Of a DNA stretch of 64,000 bases, positions 46,918 through 57,852 are shown in pieces. Below the pieces are notes generated by a model that made no database searches, was not told where the DNA came from, and worked only from the letters and a program-made list of their open reading frames with translations. Made by a program: the position numbers and the translations under genes. The DNA lies in the NCBI GenBank assembly GCA_017163975.1, contig JAFFSR010000009.1, positions 744,001 through 808,000 of the forward strand. Reading direction: 5' to 3'. Position 1 is the first letter of the stretch. Every line of letters begins with the position of its first letter. Source of the stretch: Anastatus disparis. Lineage: Eukaryota > Arthropoda > Insecta > Hymenoptera > Eupelmidae.

Positions 46918-47808
46918 AAAAGAGAGGAATACAAGATTGTTCGTATGCACACATATATCCGAGCACGTATACACGTAAAACGATGGGATTTGTGGTAGGA
47001 GAGAATCTGTCGAGCGCAAAGATACGCTATCTCATCTGGGTAAATGCTAAATTATCCGCGAGGGATGCGGATAGAATGAACCTCAGGGAGTAGCTACATA
47101 TTATATGGGCAAAGAAATTCTAACGTATGTGTGTAGGCGGTTCCGAGCATTTAAATATCTGATATTATTTTCTCTGTAAATGTGAATTGTAAATACAAGC
47201 TTGTATGTGGCCTGTGTAGGGAATATGGTTCATGTGGTATGTATGAATGACTTATATAGATATATATAAGCGTATGATTTAGAAAGACGTGGAAATAAGA
47301 AATTCGCTGACTTGTGGCAGACGGTGGTTAGATTTTTTTAATCTTACTTGGAGGATGAGAGAAGATTCGTGGGATTATTAAATGTGAATAAGTTCATTAC
47401 GTTCAAAGTTTGTGTATTCTTGTGCGAATGGAATTGAGTTTTGCATACATATACAGCTGAAGAAAAAATGAATTTCGGATTAACGGGTTTTCGTTGTGGT
47501 AAACGAACTGATGAAAGAAGAAACTTGTGGAGCCACTCTGGAAGCTTTGTTTTTTTTTGCTGTCTGATGAAAAAAATTTAATGTTGAGCTTTCCTTCAAT
47601 TCAGCAAGTGCTGTGATTAGAAATAAGTTATCATATTTTAGATATTCCAAACAATTTCAATAACTATTTTCTATTTAAAATTTTTTTAAAAATTGAAATT
47701 TATTTATTCTTTTAAATATTTTATAACTAGAAGACCAAGGAGCCTTCTAATTCTTAAAAAATTTAATTCTTTTACATAAATTCTTAAGAATAAATGCACA
47801 TTATAGAG

Positions 47809-47885
47809 ATCTCAGTGGCTCACTTGGTAGATTTATAGGTTCGCAATCTTGAGGTCTTGAATTCAAATCCCGCTCTCGGCCGATT
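47809..47885 (+). repeat. tRNA-like SINE head (degenerate tRNA)
   Basis: The sequence has a tRNA-like A box (TGGCTCACTTGG, 47816-47827) and a B-box-like GAATTCAAATCCC (about 47860-47872) at the spacing normal for a tRNA. The cloverleaf is degraded: the presumed anticodon stem mismatches at two or three positions and the acceptor arm does not close. A roughly 90-base non-tRNA body seems to follow. This fits a tRNA-derived SINE or a tRNA pseudogene rather than a working tRNA. Confidence 0.5.
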
Positions 47886-48061
47886 GATACAGGCACCATT
47901 GTAGATTACATGTACTTTGTTCACGAGCACACAAAAATTATTTCCATCCACGGTTGATAGCAACATTTGAGAACTTATTTTAAAAACTGTTTAAAAAATT
48001 TGTTTAACTCTATCAGTGTTATGACAAATTTAGATTAAAAATAATTTAATTCAAATATATA

Positions 48062-48330
48062 CAGGGTGATTGGAAAACATTGGTACATATTTATATCGTT
48101 GGATTCAGCGCAATGAGCTGATCCCGAAAAAATGTTATAAATTTTTTTTTCAATTCTACCAATATATCGCCAATATATTCGCAATGTGTTGGTAAAATTT
48201 TCTCCAATATCGCCAATATATTGGCAATACATTGGTGAAATTAAAAAAAATTCTTATCATTTTTTCAGAGTCAGCTTATTGCGCTGGATCCAATGATATA
48301 AATATGTATCGATGTTATCCAATCACCTTG
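48062..48330. mobile_element. Tc1/mariner-type MITE, 269 bp
   Basis: The left end CAGGGTGATTGGAAAACAT and right end ATGTTATCCAATCACCTTG are inverted copies. Similarity continues inward about 70 bp on each side (TACATATTTATATC, GCGCAAT.AGCTGA, GAAAAAATG). It is flanked by TA (or TATA) on both sides, the target of Tc1/mariner transposases. The middle consists of repeated CCAATATAT/CGCCAATATATT units. There is no coding capacity, so it must have been mobilised in trans. Confidence 0.8.
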
Positions 48331-48828
48331 TATAAATGCCTTAAGCATCATAGGATGAGCGCAATAACAAACATGTTATTCATTGTTAATATTTTATATT
48401 CTTAATATTTATACAGTTAAAAATATTTACAGTTAAAAAGCTTAAAAGAAAAACATTATTTCATTATTAAACTAACATATATATTGATGCTTTTTGGAGT
48501 AGTGTACTTTGGAATTTTTAGCTTAACAATATTACATCTATAGCTCGAACAATGTTAACAAATAAGTTTCCGTACTTGCAATTGATTTATACGATAAAAA
48601 AATTTTCGCCAGAGGCGAAAAAATTCAGCACGGTACATAGTTTTTTAAAAATTTTACGAATCGCCGAACATTGAATAAACACAACGAGAGAGTCAAACGC
48701 AAAATGTGATTTCTGGACGTGATAGTAGATGCTTTAGGTTTTTTTTTTTTTCTAACGGCGTGCGCAAAATTCGATTTCATGTACCCGTTTGCGTACATAA
48801 AATATCATATTATGAGACGCATTTGTTT
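48331..48828. other. AT-rich spacer with degenerate minisatellite copies
   Basis: A short hairpin TTTTCGCC-AGAGG-CGAAAA lies near 48605. From about 48756 the sequence CGGCGTGCGCAAAAT...GATTTCA and GCGTACATAAAATATCAT resemble decayed copies of the 20-bp unit that follows. Confidence 0.5.
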
Positions 48829-49048
48829 AGCGTGCGTAAAATGAATCGAGCGTGCGTAAAATGATTTCAGCGTGCGTAAAATGATTTCAGCGTGCGTAAA
48901 ATGATTTTAGCGTGCGTAAAATGATTTGAGCGTGCGTAAAATGATTTCAGCGTGCGTAAAATGATTTCAGCGTGCGTAAAATGAATACAGCGTGCGTAAA
49001 ATGATTTGAGCGTGCGTAAAATGATTTGAGCGTGCGTAAAATGATTTC
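48829..49048. repeat. 20-bp minisatellite, 11 copies
   Basis: The unit AGCGTGCGTAAAATGATTTC is repeated 11 times head to tail from 48829, one every 20 bases exactly. The first 13-14 bases of the unit are invariant in all copies. Variation is limited to the last four or five (TTTC, TTTG, TTTT, ATCG, ATAC). There are no spacers, so it is not a CRISPR-like array. The constant part carries two CpG, unusual in this AT-rich context. Confidence 0.95.
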
Positions 49049-49335
49049 ATCTAAAAAAAATTTTTTTAATTTTTAAAATATTATATTTCAGGAACTATAC
49101 ATCATAACAGACATTTATACATCTCATTTGAAAGCTCTTGTGGTGCTCTTTTAAAGTGCTATGTACAATTTTTTTCGCGATACGTGAACTCTCTTATTAA
49201 TTAGTCTTAGAGTTAATCATTTAAATAATTTCTTATTTATTGTTTTAAAGAGGGGGAGGAATCCTCAATTATTATTTTAATAATATATTTTCATGGAATT
49301 TTAATTTGAGAGCTATCCTTGTCTAACTGAGATTT

Positions 49336-49613
49336 TTGTTATTTACTCAAGTATTAATCGGTGAATCTGCAAATTAAAAGTTGAGCGCAATAGATATTAT
49401 TATTACAAATATTTATGCACAAGAAGAAAAAAATCTATCGCTTTGTTTTTGAGAAAAGTAAGTAACGCGAAAAAACTTTGGCGTTACTTACTTTTCTCAA
49501 AAACAAAGCGGTAGATTTTTTTTTTCTTGTGCATAGATGTTCATAATAATAATATCTATTGCGCTCAACTTTTAATTTGAAGATACACCGATTAATACTT
49601 GAGTAAATAACAA
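49336..49613. repeat. Long near-perfect hairpin, 133-bp arms and 12-nt loop
   Basis: The left arm 49336-49468 and right arm 49481-49613 have exactly equal length and are reverse complements apart from about eight or nine substitutions clustered in the middle. The loop is GAAAAAACTTTG. The termini read TTGTTATTTACTCAAG on the left and the complement on the right. There is no coding capacity. It may be a foldback MITE or an hpRNA-type siRNA locus. It lies between the minisatellite and a GC-rich palindrome block. Confidence 0.92.
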
Positions 49614-49719
49614 ACAACTCAATTGTTACTCGGTTGATATCAGGTTCTACTCCGGCTTGCCGTTGATGGTTTTATTAATTTTATTTTTATATTAGTAATA
49701 TTATTTATTTTTTTGGAGG

Positions 49720-49803
49720 CGGGGGGGCGCTGCCCCCCCGAACCCCCCCAGCAGGGGCTTTGCCCCCTGCACCCCCACCGGGGCTCCGCCCCTGGACCCC
49801 GTC
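49720..49803. repeat. GC-rich triple stem-loop block
   Basis: Three successive GC palindromes lie here: G7-CGCTG-C7 (49720-49740), GCAGGGGC-TTT-GCCCCCTGC (49751-49770) and GGGGC-TCC-GCCCC (49780-49792). They are separated by C-rich linkers of the type ACCCC. The block is almost pure G and C while both flanks are AT-rich. The 66-codon open frame across it is a by-product of the composition. Confidence 0.85.
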
Positions 49804-49919
49804 CTGCGCCCCGACCTCGACTACCTCTTCCATTCTTGATAGCCTTCGAACAAGTTTGTACATGCTATCACAGACGCAAGTTTGTCATTCTTAGAATTTT
49901 GCGCACTTGTTAGAAAAAA

Positions 49920-50045
49920 TAATATACGCAACTAATGCGTAAAGTGATCATCGCACTCGTCTCATTTGTCGCCCTCGCTGCGCTCGGGCGACAAAACCGA
50001 CTCGTGCGATAATCACATATTTTACGCACTCGTTGCGTAATATAC
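49920..50045. mobile_element. CG-cored foldback MITE, copy 2
   Basis: The 126-bp element folds end to end. The left AATATACGCAAC matches the right GTTGCGTAATATA inverted, TGCGTAAA matches TTTTACGCA, ATCGCAC matches GTGCGAT, and the centre is GTCGCCCTCGC-TGC-GCTCGGGCGAC. Its right arm aligns with that of the 27373-27500 element at TATTA.GCA.C, GTAAAATA, GCACGAGT and CCCGAG. Confidence 0.8.
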
Positions 50046-50105
50046 TATTTCGTATTCCACTGGAGTCGATGCTTTGGTTATATATACGTTTTCTTCTGTT
50101 TTTTA

Positions 50106-50143
50106 CATGACCTCGGGTACATGCACGTGTACCCGAGGTCATG
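50106..50143. repeat. 38-bp near-perfect palindrome
   Basis: CATGACCTCGGGTACA and TGTACCCGAGGTCATG are exact reverse complements around a 6-base TGCACG. Each half contains a nuclear-receptor-like TGACCT/AGGTCA half-site, which may be coincidental. The flanks also pair weakly (TATATACGTTTTCT against CTATAAACGTATTA). Confidence 0.9.
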
Positions 50144-53100
50144 GAAAAGGGATTTTTTATTTTTATTTTTTCTATAAACGTATTATCTCTCAAGAACAAA
50201 GATTAGATTATATTCTAAAAAGAAATTTCTTAAAATTTTATTTATTTTTTATTTGACATTTCGACTGTTTTCCTTTGTTTATAATTTCATAAGATCTTAT
50301 CAGATTTATATTTTATCAAACTATCCTCATACTGTGGAAAATTTAATGTACCATAGTTACAAGCTTTATTTGAGAAGCGAAATTGTACAAAGGATCGTAA
50401 CTTTTAAAAGAATTTTTATATTTAATTGGAGTTTTTGATACAGATAAAAATAAAAGAAAAGAGAAAAAAAATGATAAAAGTGAATTTCATATAATAATTA
50501 AAATTGAATTTCGTACAGAATATAAGACTTTAAAATTACGTGGAATATAAGAATTTAAAAAAAAAAGGCAGTAATTTTAAAATTTAAAAGCTAGATAAAA
50601 CTCCAAGCCCTTTATTATACAATTCGCGCCCAAGAAAGAAATATATAGCAGCCGGAATTCGAAAGTCAAATTGTGCAATATAAAGTGTATATAGTCTTCC
50701 GGTTGAGCGAGCCTTACATTCAACGGACGCTCTTGGCAAGTCAAGGCGCCACAATTAACGATATTGCCAGCCCAATGAAGAAAGAAAACAAAAGAAAAGA
50801 AAAAAAAAAATAGCAACAAGATAAAAAAAATAATAAAAAAAAAAAAAAAGAAGCAGAGACGACGCTAGCCTCTTAAAGGCATAAAGGCATAAAAAGTAAG
50901 TGTCGGAAGAGGGAAAAGTCTTGAAGGAAAAACGAAACGTTGGTTATATACGATATACACAGTAGTCCAAGCGTTCCTTTGAGACGCTTTATTATACGCG
51001 TATACACATTGAAATCTTTTGCTTGCCTCGTCATATAATACCAGCGCAACTTTCTTCTTCTTCTTCCTCGTCTTTATTTTTCTTATTTTTCTTTCTTTAG
51101 TTTTTATGTCGCCCAACAGTTGAAGCTAGAAGAGGAGGAAGAAGAAAATTTTTGTGCTTGCTAAGGTAATGTTTGAAAAAGAATTAAATTAGCTTTCTGA
51201 AAGTCAACCATCTGCACAAGACTTGACTAACTGCTCTCTTCTTCTTCAAGCTTCTCTTTCGCGAAGAACCCGCGCGCATTGCTTTGACGTTTGATATATA
51301 TTTTTTTTCCTTTAAGATAACCCAAGATAGACAAGGCAAGACTTTTTTACAGATTAAATTTTTATTTTTTACGTAAATTTTTCAAAGATAAGAAAAAGCT
51401 AATTTCTCTCGCGAAAAGGATAAAATTAGTTGCAATTATTGCTCAAATGGAGAGATAATTATACTATTATGTAAATTATTGTAGTGATTATGAAATTATA
51501 TATTTTTTACATATGACGATTATGATTCTTTATTTTTTATATCAATAATTTATCAAATTAAATAATGTTTAATAATTTAAGATGTATTATACTGATTTTG
51601 CGATACTTTTAATACTTGACCTACAGAAAAAAATTTTTTTCATTACTAGCATCTTGTTCTAAAGCTTTATATTTTTAAGCCAGAAAATAGTAATAATAGC
51701 ACCACTCATTATTTTAAAAAAGCTTTTTTATGTATTATTTAGAACTTTCAATGTTGAAATAACTGAAATATGTCATTGTGTTTTTCGACGAAAAACTTAA
51801 ATTTTTTTTGTTTTGACTTTTTTTGAGACTTGTGTTAAAACAGCAACTTTTGAATAGTATCATACACTCAAAAAAATAGAAAACAAAAAAGAGCAATAGT
51901 TTTGATGGTGATATTTTCCGTTTTTATCGTGTGCCTGTCAAAAATAAGAATTTTCAATACGGTCAGCGCAAACAGTAATGTTTTTCAAAACTTTTCATCT
52001 TTTTCTGGTTAAATTGCGCTTGGGTTTAATATATCTAGTTTGATTCGTTTTTACATATAGTAAAAATTCGAATATTATTTTTTTTCATAGTTGGAACGCA
52101 CTTTTTTCAAACGTTGAAATGTAAAAGAAATTCAATTTTATAAAAATGCACTTCCGTTTATTCTTTTTGTTTTATATTTTATTTTAGAAAATAGACATCC
52201 AATAAGCAAAAATTTTAGCGATCTTTCCTAAAAATCTATTTTTTTATCAAAGGAAGAAAAAATATGGATCAGTTTCCTCTGTGTATCTTCAAAAATAATG
52301 CATTTTCAATTTTTTTTTGTGCAAAAATAATTACGTTGTATTAACTCAAACTATCGTATGATATTTTTTTATATTTATTTGACATAAAAAAATTTGATTT
52401 GTTCATCAATTAAATAAATTTCATAGCTTTTGTGTACAGTTTCCTAAATATTAAATGTGTTTTGGAATCATTTATACTCGTAAATTTGATTTATGAAATA
52501 TTTTGTTTCATATATTTAAATAATTAGTCACTTTTATTTTATTTTAGCATAAAGCATGTTGTTTAATGTTAATAATGTAAAAAACAAGCTCAGAATAACC
52601 CGACAATATTTAAAGCTTTAATTTTAAACTTTAATTCCAGGTTCTTTTTTTTTATTTCTTGTCATGTATAAAAAAAAGAAGTTTATGCTGTCGTTGGGAG
52701 AGCAATATAAGAAAAGAAAAGAAAATGTAGCGACTTTTATACTTTATATACGTACAACTTTCCTTTTTTTTACTTGTGTTTTTTATTTATATTTAACAAA
52801 AAAAAAAAACTTTTTCTTTGACAAAAAGTAATGCCGAGCACTATGCATAGTTATGTACGTGATACACCCTAAATTAACGCTACAATTTCAAGTTGCAAAA
52901 GTACGTCAATGAACTTTTGATTCTTCGCGAAATGAAAAGGATGCCTCGGGCTGTTTTATAAAATTTTCTACTTTGTCGCTTTCTCTCTCTCTCTCTCCAT
53001 CGCTCGAGTATCGTATAATTTTCACAAGAATTCTTATAATTATGCAACTTTGAAAATTGCAACCTTTATTCAAGTTTTATTGAATCAGATGCTACAATCT

Positions 53101-54390
53101 ATTTCGAAATTTGCGTATAGAATTTTGAGTTATAACTTAACTTTCAGTTCTAATTTATGGAAAAATACGAAATTTCGATGCTGTTGTTACTTTGTTCATT
53201 ACAATATGTGAAAATGGAAAACAAGTATTAAAGTTAATAAGAAACTATATTAAAATAATTGAAAAACTACGTATTTAGTTTGATATTTTTATGATTGAAG
53301 AAAAAATAATATAACGTTATTTTTCGGAATAAAAAATTAGATTTTCTTCTTTTCCTCTTTTCTGACAATTTCCAATGATGGTAGAAAACTTTTTTTTTTT
53401 TTACTCTTCCTTCGATTTTCTATTTCCAAGTTATCTTAAAATAAGTTTGCTCATTCGTTAAACTTTCTTTTATTATAGCGGTAGGAAAACTCATTTTCTA
53501 TTATATTTTTTGTATTTCATCTTAAAATCACGAAGTCGATACAATTCTTTCCATACATAAAATTAACTTAAAAAACTTATTGATTTTTATTTGAAAATTT
53601 TTCTTTTATTTTCTCATCTTTCACATCACATCAAATCTATAATTCGTTTACAAGAAACATGTCGATTGAACATCTTCACGTACAGTAGCTTAGTAAGTTC
53701 TTTCATTGTTATTAATTTTTCCGAAAGACAGATAACTTTGTTCGAATTATTAGAAATTTCCTAATAAATTATCAATTATTTTATTTTATTTCATTATTTT
53801 ATTAGACCGAAGAAAGACACGTCCATGATGAATATTTAAATAATATATGGTAATTTGACATTTGATGGCTATAGTAGTGCAGCAGTCATAAGTGAAGATC
53901 ATAATTTTATGTCCAACCTGAGCTACTTTATTTTCTTTTTCTAATCTATTAATATTTGTCGTAAACGCGTACTTTTTTAACTTAGAGAATAATAAAAGGA
54001 AATATGCATAACAATTGACGAAGCGCTTAAAAATTTACATAAATTTAAAAAAATTCTAACTTTGAACAAGTTTAAAAATTGTATGCAACTCTGTTTGTGA
54101 TATCGAATTCTAATAGATAAATGTTAGAAGAGGTTTTTCTACAAACTAACTATAATACTGGGCTTTATTCAGCATGTTTGCTTCCTATAATTAGAAAATG
54201 AGTTTATAGACTTTACTCATTCTTTGATAAACTTCTTTACATATAGATTAAAACAATTTTTTAAACGTATCTTTTAGAACGTATTTTCTTATATCACACG
54301 CAAAGCTAAAACACTTGCTATGCATTTGTATATCATTGATCAAAATATCATTATTTATAATTCATATGATTGCGCATATTATGCATGAAA

Positions 54391-54424
54391 ATTAATGATT
54401 AAAAAATATTTTTTAATCATTAAT
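54391..54424. repeat. 34-bp perfect AT-rich palindrome
   Basis: ATTAATGATTAAAAAAT is followed at once by its exact reverse complement, with no loop. The TAATGATTAA-like halves resemble homeodomain binding sequence, but AT-rich DNA yields such motifs easily. Confidence 0.85.
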
Positions 54425-57268
54425 GACTAGTCCATATTATTAAAAAAAAAAAGAGAAAAACGACTGGATTAATTATTGAATTGTTCTATTGTTGTTGATA
54501 AAATAGAATAAGTTTAGAAAAGAAGAAAAAAAAAGTCGAGGTCAAACAATGGAATAGCTGACGGAGGCTATTAAAAGTTAAGAGTAAGGAATGAAATGCA
54601 CTCTCGACGAATATGCTTACTAGCGAACTATAGAGAGCAAGAGCAAGAGAGAGCCAAGAAGGCCTTTAACTCTGGTCTGTAGAGGTACGATATGCTAAAC
54701 GTGCTAGAAGGGTCATTCCAAGTGATAGCATAGTGCCTCTTTCGCATGGTTAAGACCCTAGTTTAAAGACCAAATCTTAGTATAGGATAATAAAGATAGA
54801 CCGATGCTCGGAAAATAGTTATCCTTCAAAACGACCATTGCCGACATTAAACTACTGTATTACATTGAATTATTTGAGTGTTTAGATAAATATTACAAGT
54901 TCAAAAAAAAGTCATTCACTTAATTATGACACTGTCATTTTATGAGACTTCAGAGATTATTCTCACAATATATTCATATTCTATGTTATTTTACACTGGA
55001 AATTAAACTTTAGAGTACGGTATGGTCAATATTACGCTTTTACATTATCGATAATTGATAATACATATAAAAAAAGTTAAATTCAAAAGACGATTGGAAA
55101 AAGAATAGTTAAGTAGAGTATAGATTTTAAAATGGTTGTTTAATAGAGTTAATAATGTAGAGCTTCAATGGTTTAAGCGAGGAGAGATAGAGAGAGTCCA
55201 GCGCGCTATGAATTGGCAATTCGAAACTCTTGTCACTCTGCCAACTTGTGTGGATATATATCTACGAGTGTATCATGCTTTAACTCCTAAATTCATATTA
55301 ATCAGAAAAAAAAGGATTGGAAAGAGAGACTAAAGAGAAAAAAAGATCGAATATTGATAAAACTATAAAAATGAAGATTGAAAGAAATTAAAAAATGAAA
55401 TGAAAATTTTTATGTCAGTTACCTTTTCTGCTTTTATGAACATTCAAAAAGTTAATAAACATTTTTCTTAATGTTAGTTCAACTATTTAATTATATTTTA
55501 CTTTTACAACAAACGTGAATTAAAAATTTTTTTTTAATGTAATAAGCTGTTTTTAAAAGCCTTTAATCATGAAACACAAAAGCAATTTAAAAAAAAAAAG
55601 GAAAAATAAAACAAAGAGAGGAAGTAAAAAACAAAACGAGAATTCATCTGTTTGAAAAGCAAAACAGCCACGCCTGTTATATAGTTGCTCCATTTAATTC
55701 AACAAGTAAAATGCCATCTTAAGTAGTACAAGATTGTATGAGCCAGCCTAGTCAGTAGTAAGCACACTACTCTCCGTACCACTAGCACAGAGCTTATACA
55801 GCCTACTTTAGAGCGCAGTCTAAGATTACATTTTATGTTTAAAAATATTTTTCTTTCTCACGTTCTAATTTTTCATCTCTTTAGCCTTTTACGGCCTATA
55901 CATGCGTAGCTTTAGCTCTTAAAAGAAAAGAATAAAAAAAAAAACAAGAACAAGGCAAGAAAAAAACTGAGAAAACTGAGCAAAAAAAAAAATAAAAAAA
56001 AGAGCTTCACTGTACACGTATATAAGCATTGTGTCCTATTGTGGGAAATAAACGTTAAATGCGGTCCAAGGAGCTTTTTAAGGATTGTCGTGTGTCGTAT
56101 ACTCGTTGGGATATGCGAAGCCATCGACGCGAAGATGATGACCTAGCGCATATAATACGCATTCGTGCTTACGTCTTGAAAAAAGAAAGAAAGAAGAGCA
56201 TAGATAAAAAAAAAAAACAAGCAGAATGGATAAAAAAGAAGAAGAAGAGAGAGAGAGAGGAAAAAAGTTTCCGTGCACTTTTCCAGAGTTTTTTTTTACG
56301 GATGTTGCAGGGACTTCTCGTTTCTCTGCTTTTATTGTTCAAGTGTCCCATTTTCTCGGGTGTGTGAGCGCACGTTGCGTGAGACAGATGGCATAGTATT
56401 CAGCTTACGATTTCGACCGAGAGATTCTCTACTTTCCGTTTTTTTTCTTTTCTTTTATTTCATATTTTTTTCTTTTTTATCTTTATTTTTTTTCTCCCTT
56501 TGCTTTGCTTGTATTTTAAAATATATATAAATATGAGCTTTGAACATCAACGGGAGTTAAGTAAATAAGTACCGCTGTGGTAACCGCAGAGTAACAAAAT
56601 TCTAAAGTGTTTTTTAAATGCTCCTTACTTTAGCGTGTTAATTGAGAGATTTGCGAGCTTTGCGCTTTACTTTTTTGATGTGTCTCTTCCTTCTTGCGAT
56701 TCCTTAACTTTTCTTCTACTTCTTTCCTTTTTTTTTTCCTTTACTTTTTAATGTTGAGTTATATGTACATTAGTCTTTCTGCTTCTGAACTAAAAACACA
56801 TTAAAATATCATTCAGCAGTTGGACTTTCTTTCGAGCGAAACAATTTTATAGAGTACTTTAGAAAAATTTTTTAATCAGGACATTCTGAAATATTACCCG
56901 GATAACATAAGTTGAACTGGTATTTTAATTGTTAAATATTATTTTTATTAAAAATTGAAGAAAAATAGAAACTATAAATTTTATTAACGAATGATTGTTT
57001 TAATTTTAAGTTCGTGTGTCCTGACATAAAATAAAAAAAAAGATAAAATATTGAATTTTCAGAAGAGTAATTTTAAAATAGTCGACAAGTTTAGAATGTA
57101 AGCTGAATTGATCGCTCGTGTGAATGAAAATTCAGTTTGTCGACGCGAAACTTAAACATTTGAAACGTCAATACGTAAAAATATATTTCACTTTAATCAG
57201 GTTGAAGCTCTAGATTTATTAGTCGGATGGTGAAAGTAACGAGCCGTGCTTTTTGGGGATGGAACCTT

Positions 57269-57287
57269 CTCTCTCTCTCTCTCTCTC
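57269..57287. repeat. (CT)n microsatellite
   Basis: 19 bases of alternating CT. Confidence 0.9.
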
Positions 57288-57852
57288 GTCTAATTTACGT
57301 TTAACCACTTGCGATATATATCAATTGAATGGCAGGATAACGCGAGTTTGTTCGTACACATAAACTGCTTTTCTCTTTGTAAATAACGTGAGAAATTATG
57401 CTACGTTTCGAATTCGAATAAATTTTCTACAAAACAAATTATCAAACTTTCTTCATTAAATAATAGCGGATAACAAAGTCAAAGACACTGCTTAGGGAAT
57501 TGGTTAAACACGTGGATACGCAAATATATGAAGATATATTTTTTTCATACTTTTATTTATCTTCAGGAAATACTTTATCGAATACATGAATAATTCAATC
57601 ATCATATTTAATTAACTTTTATTATTGTTTCAATTAATATTTTCATTCAATCTTTCTTCTATGTTTATGTAATATAAGTTTATTGTAGGTATCAATAAAA
57701 GCTAATAAAAATTAGCTATACTGATTGCGAGCTCGTTTATAATATAACAACTACGTAGTAGTTGTCTTCAACTTTATTAATTAAATATGTGTAAAGAGAA
57801 TCGATAATTTTGTAAAGTTAAGAATTATAAACTTGATATTTGACGAGTGACA

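Larger units (their letters stand above)
36961..47800. other. Gene desert continued, no gene seen
   Basis: About 10.8 kb with no recognised exon. Strand-biased patches richer in GC and CpG lie at 36940-37130, 37900-38320, 40180-40830, 42870-43070, 43480-43740, 44440-45050 and 46380-47130, separated by AT-rich DNA. The longest frames (159 codons at 38331 on the plus strand, 129 codons at 40830 on the minus strand) are Ser-, Phe- and Lys-rich and unrecognised. A TCAGTCAGTGTG initiator-like motif lies at about 36967. These islands may be enhancers or promoters. Confidence 0.4.
50150..57852. other. Gene desert, no gene seen
   Basis: AT-rich DNA with scattered purine- or pyrimidine-rich patches (50570-51300, 54500-54830, 55660-56530) and many A or T runs. 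A 34-bp perfect palindrome lies at 54391-54424. Open frames up to 102 codons are low-complexity Lys/Arg/Glu or Phe/Leu/Ser translations of the simple repeats. No exon is supported. Confidence 0.45.

Noticed and set aside
48829..49048. CRISPR-like appearance of the regular array
   Set aside because: Units are contiguous 20-mers without unique spacers, and the DNA is eukaryotic. It is a minisatellite.
49713..49913. 66-codon Pro/Gly/Arg-rich open frame
   Set aside because: It arises only from the GC-rich palindrome block. No homologous protein is recognised.
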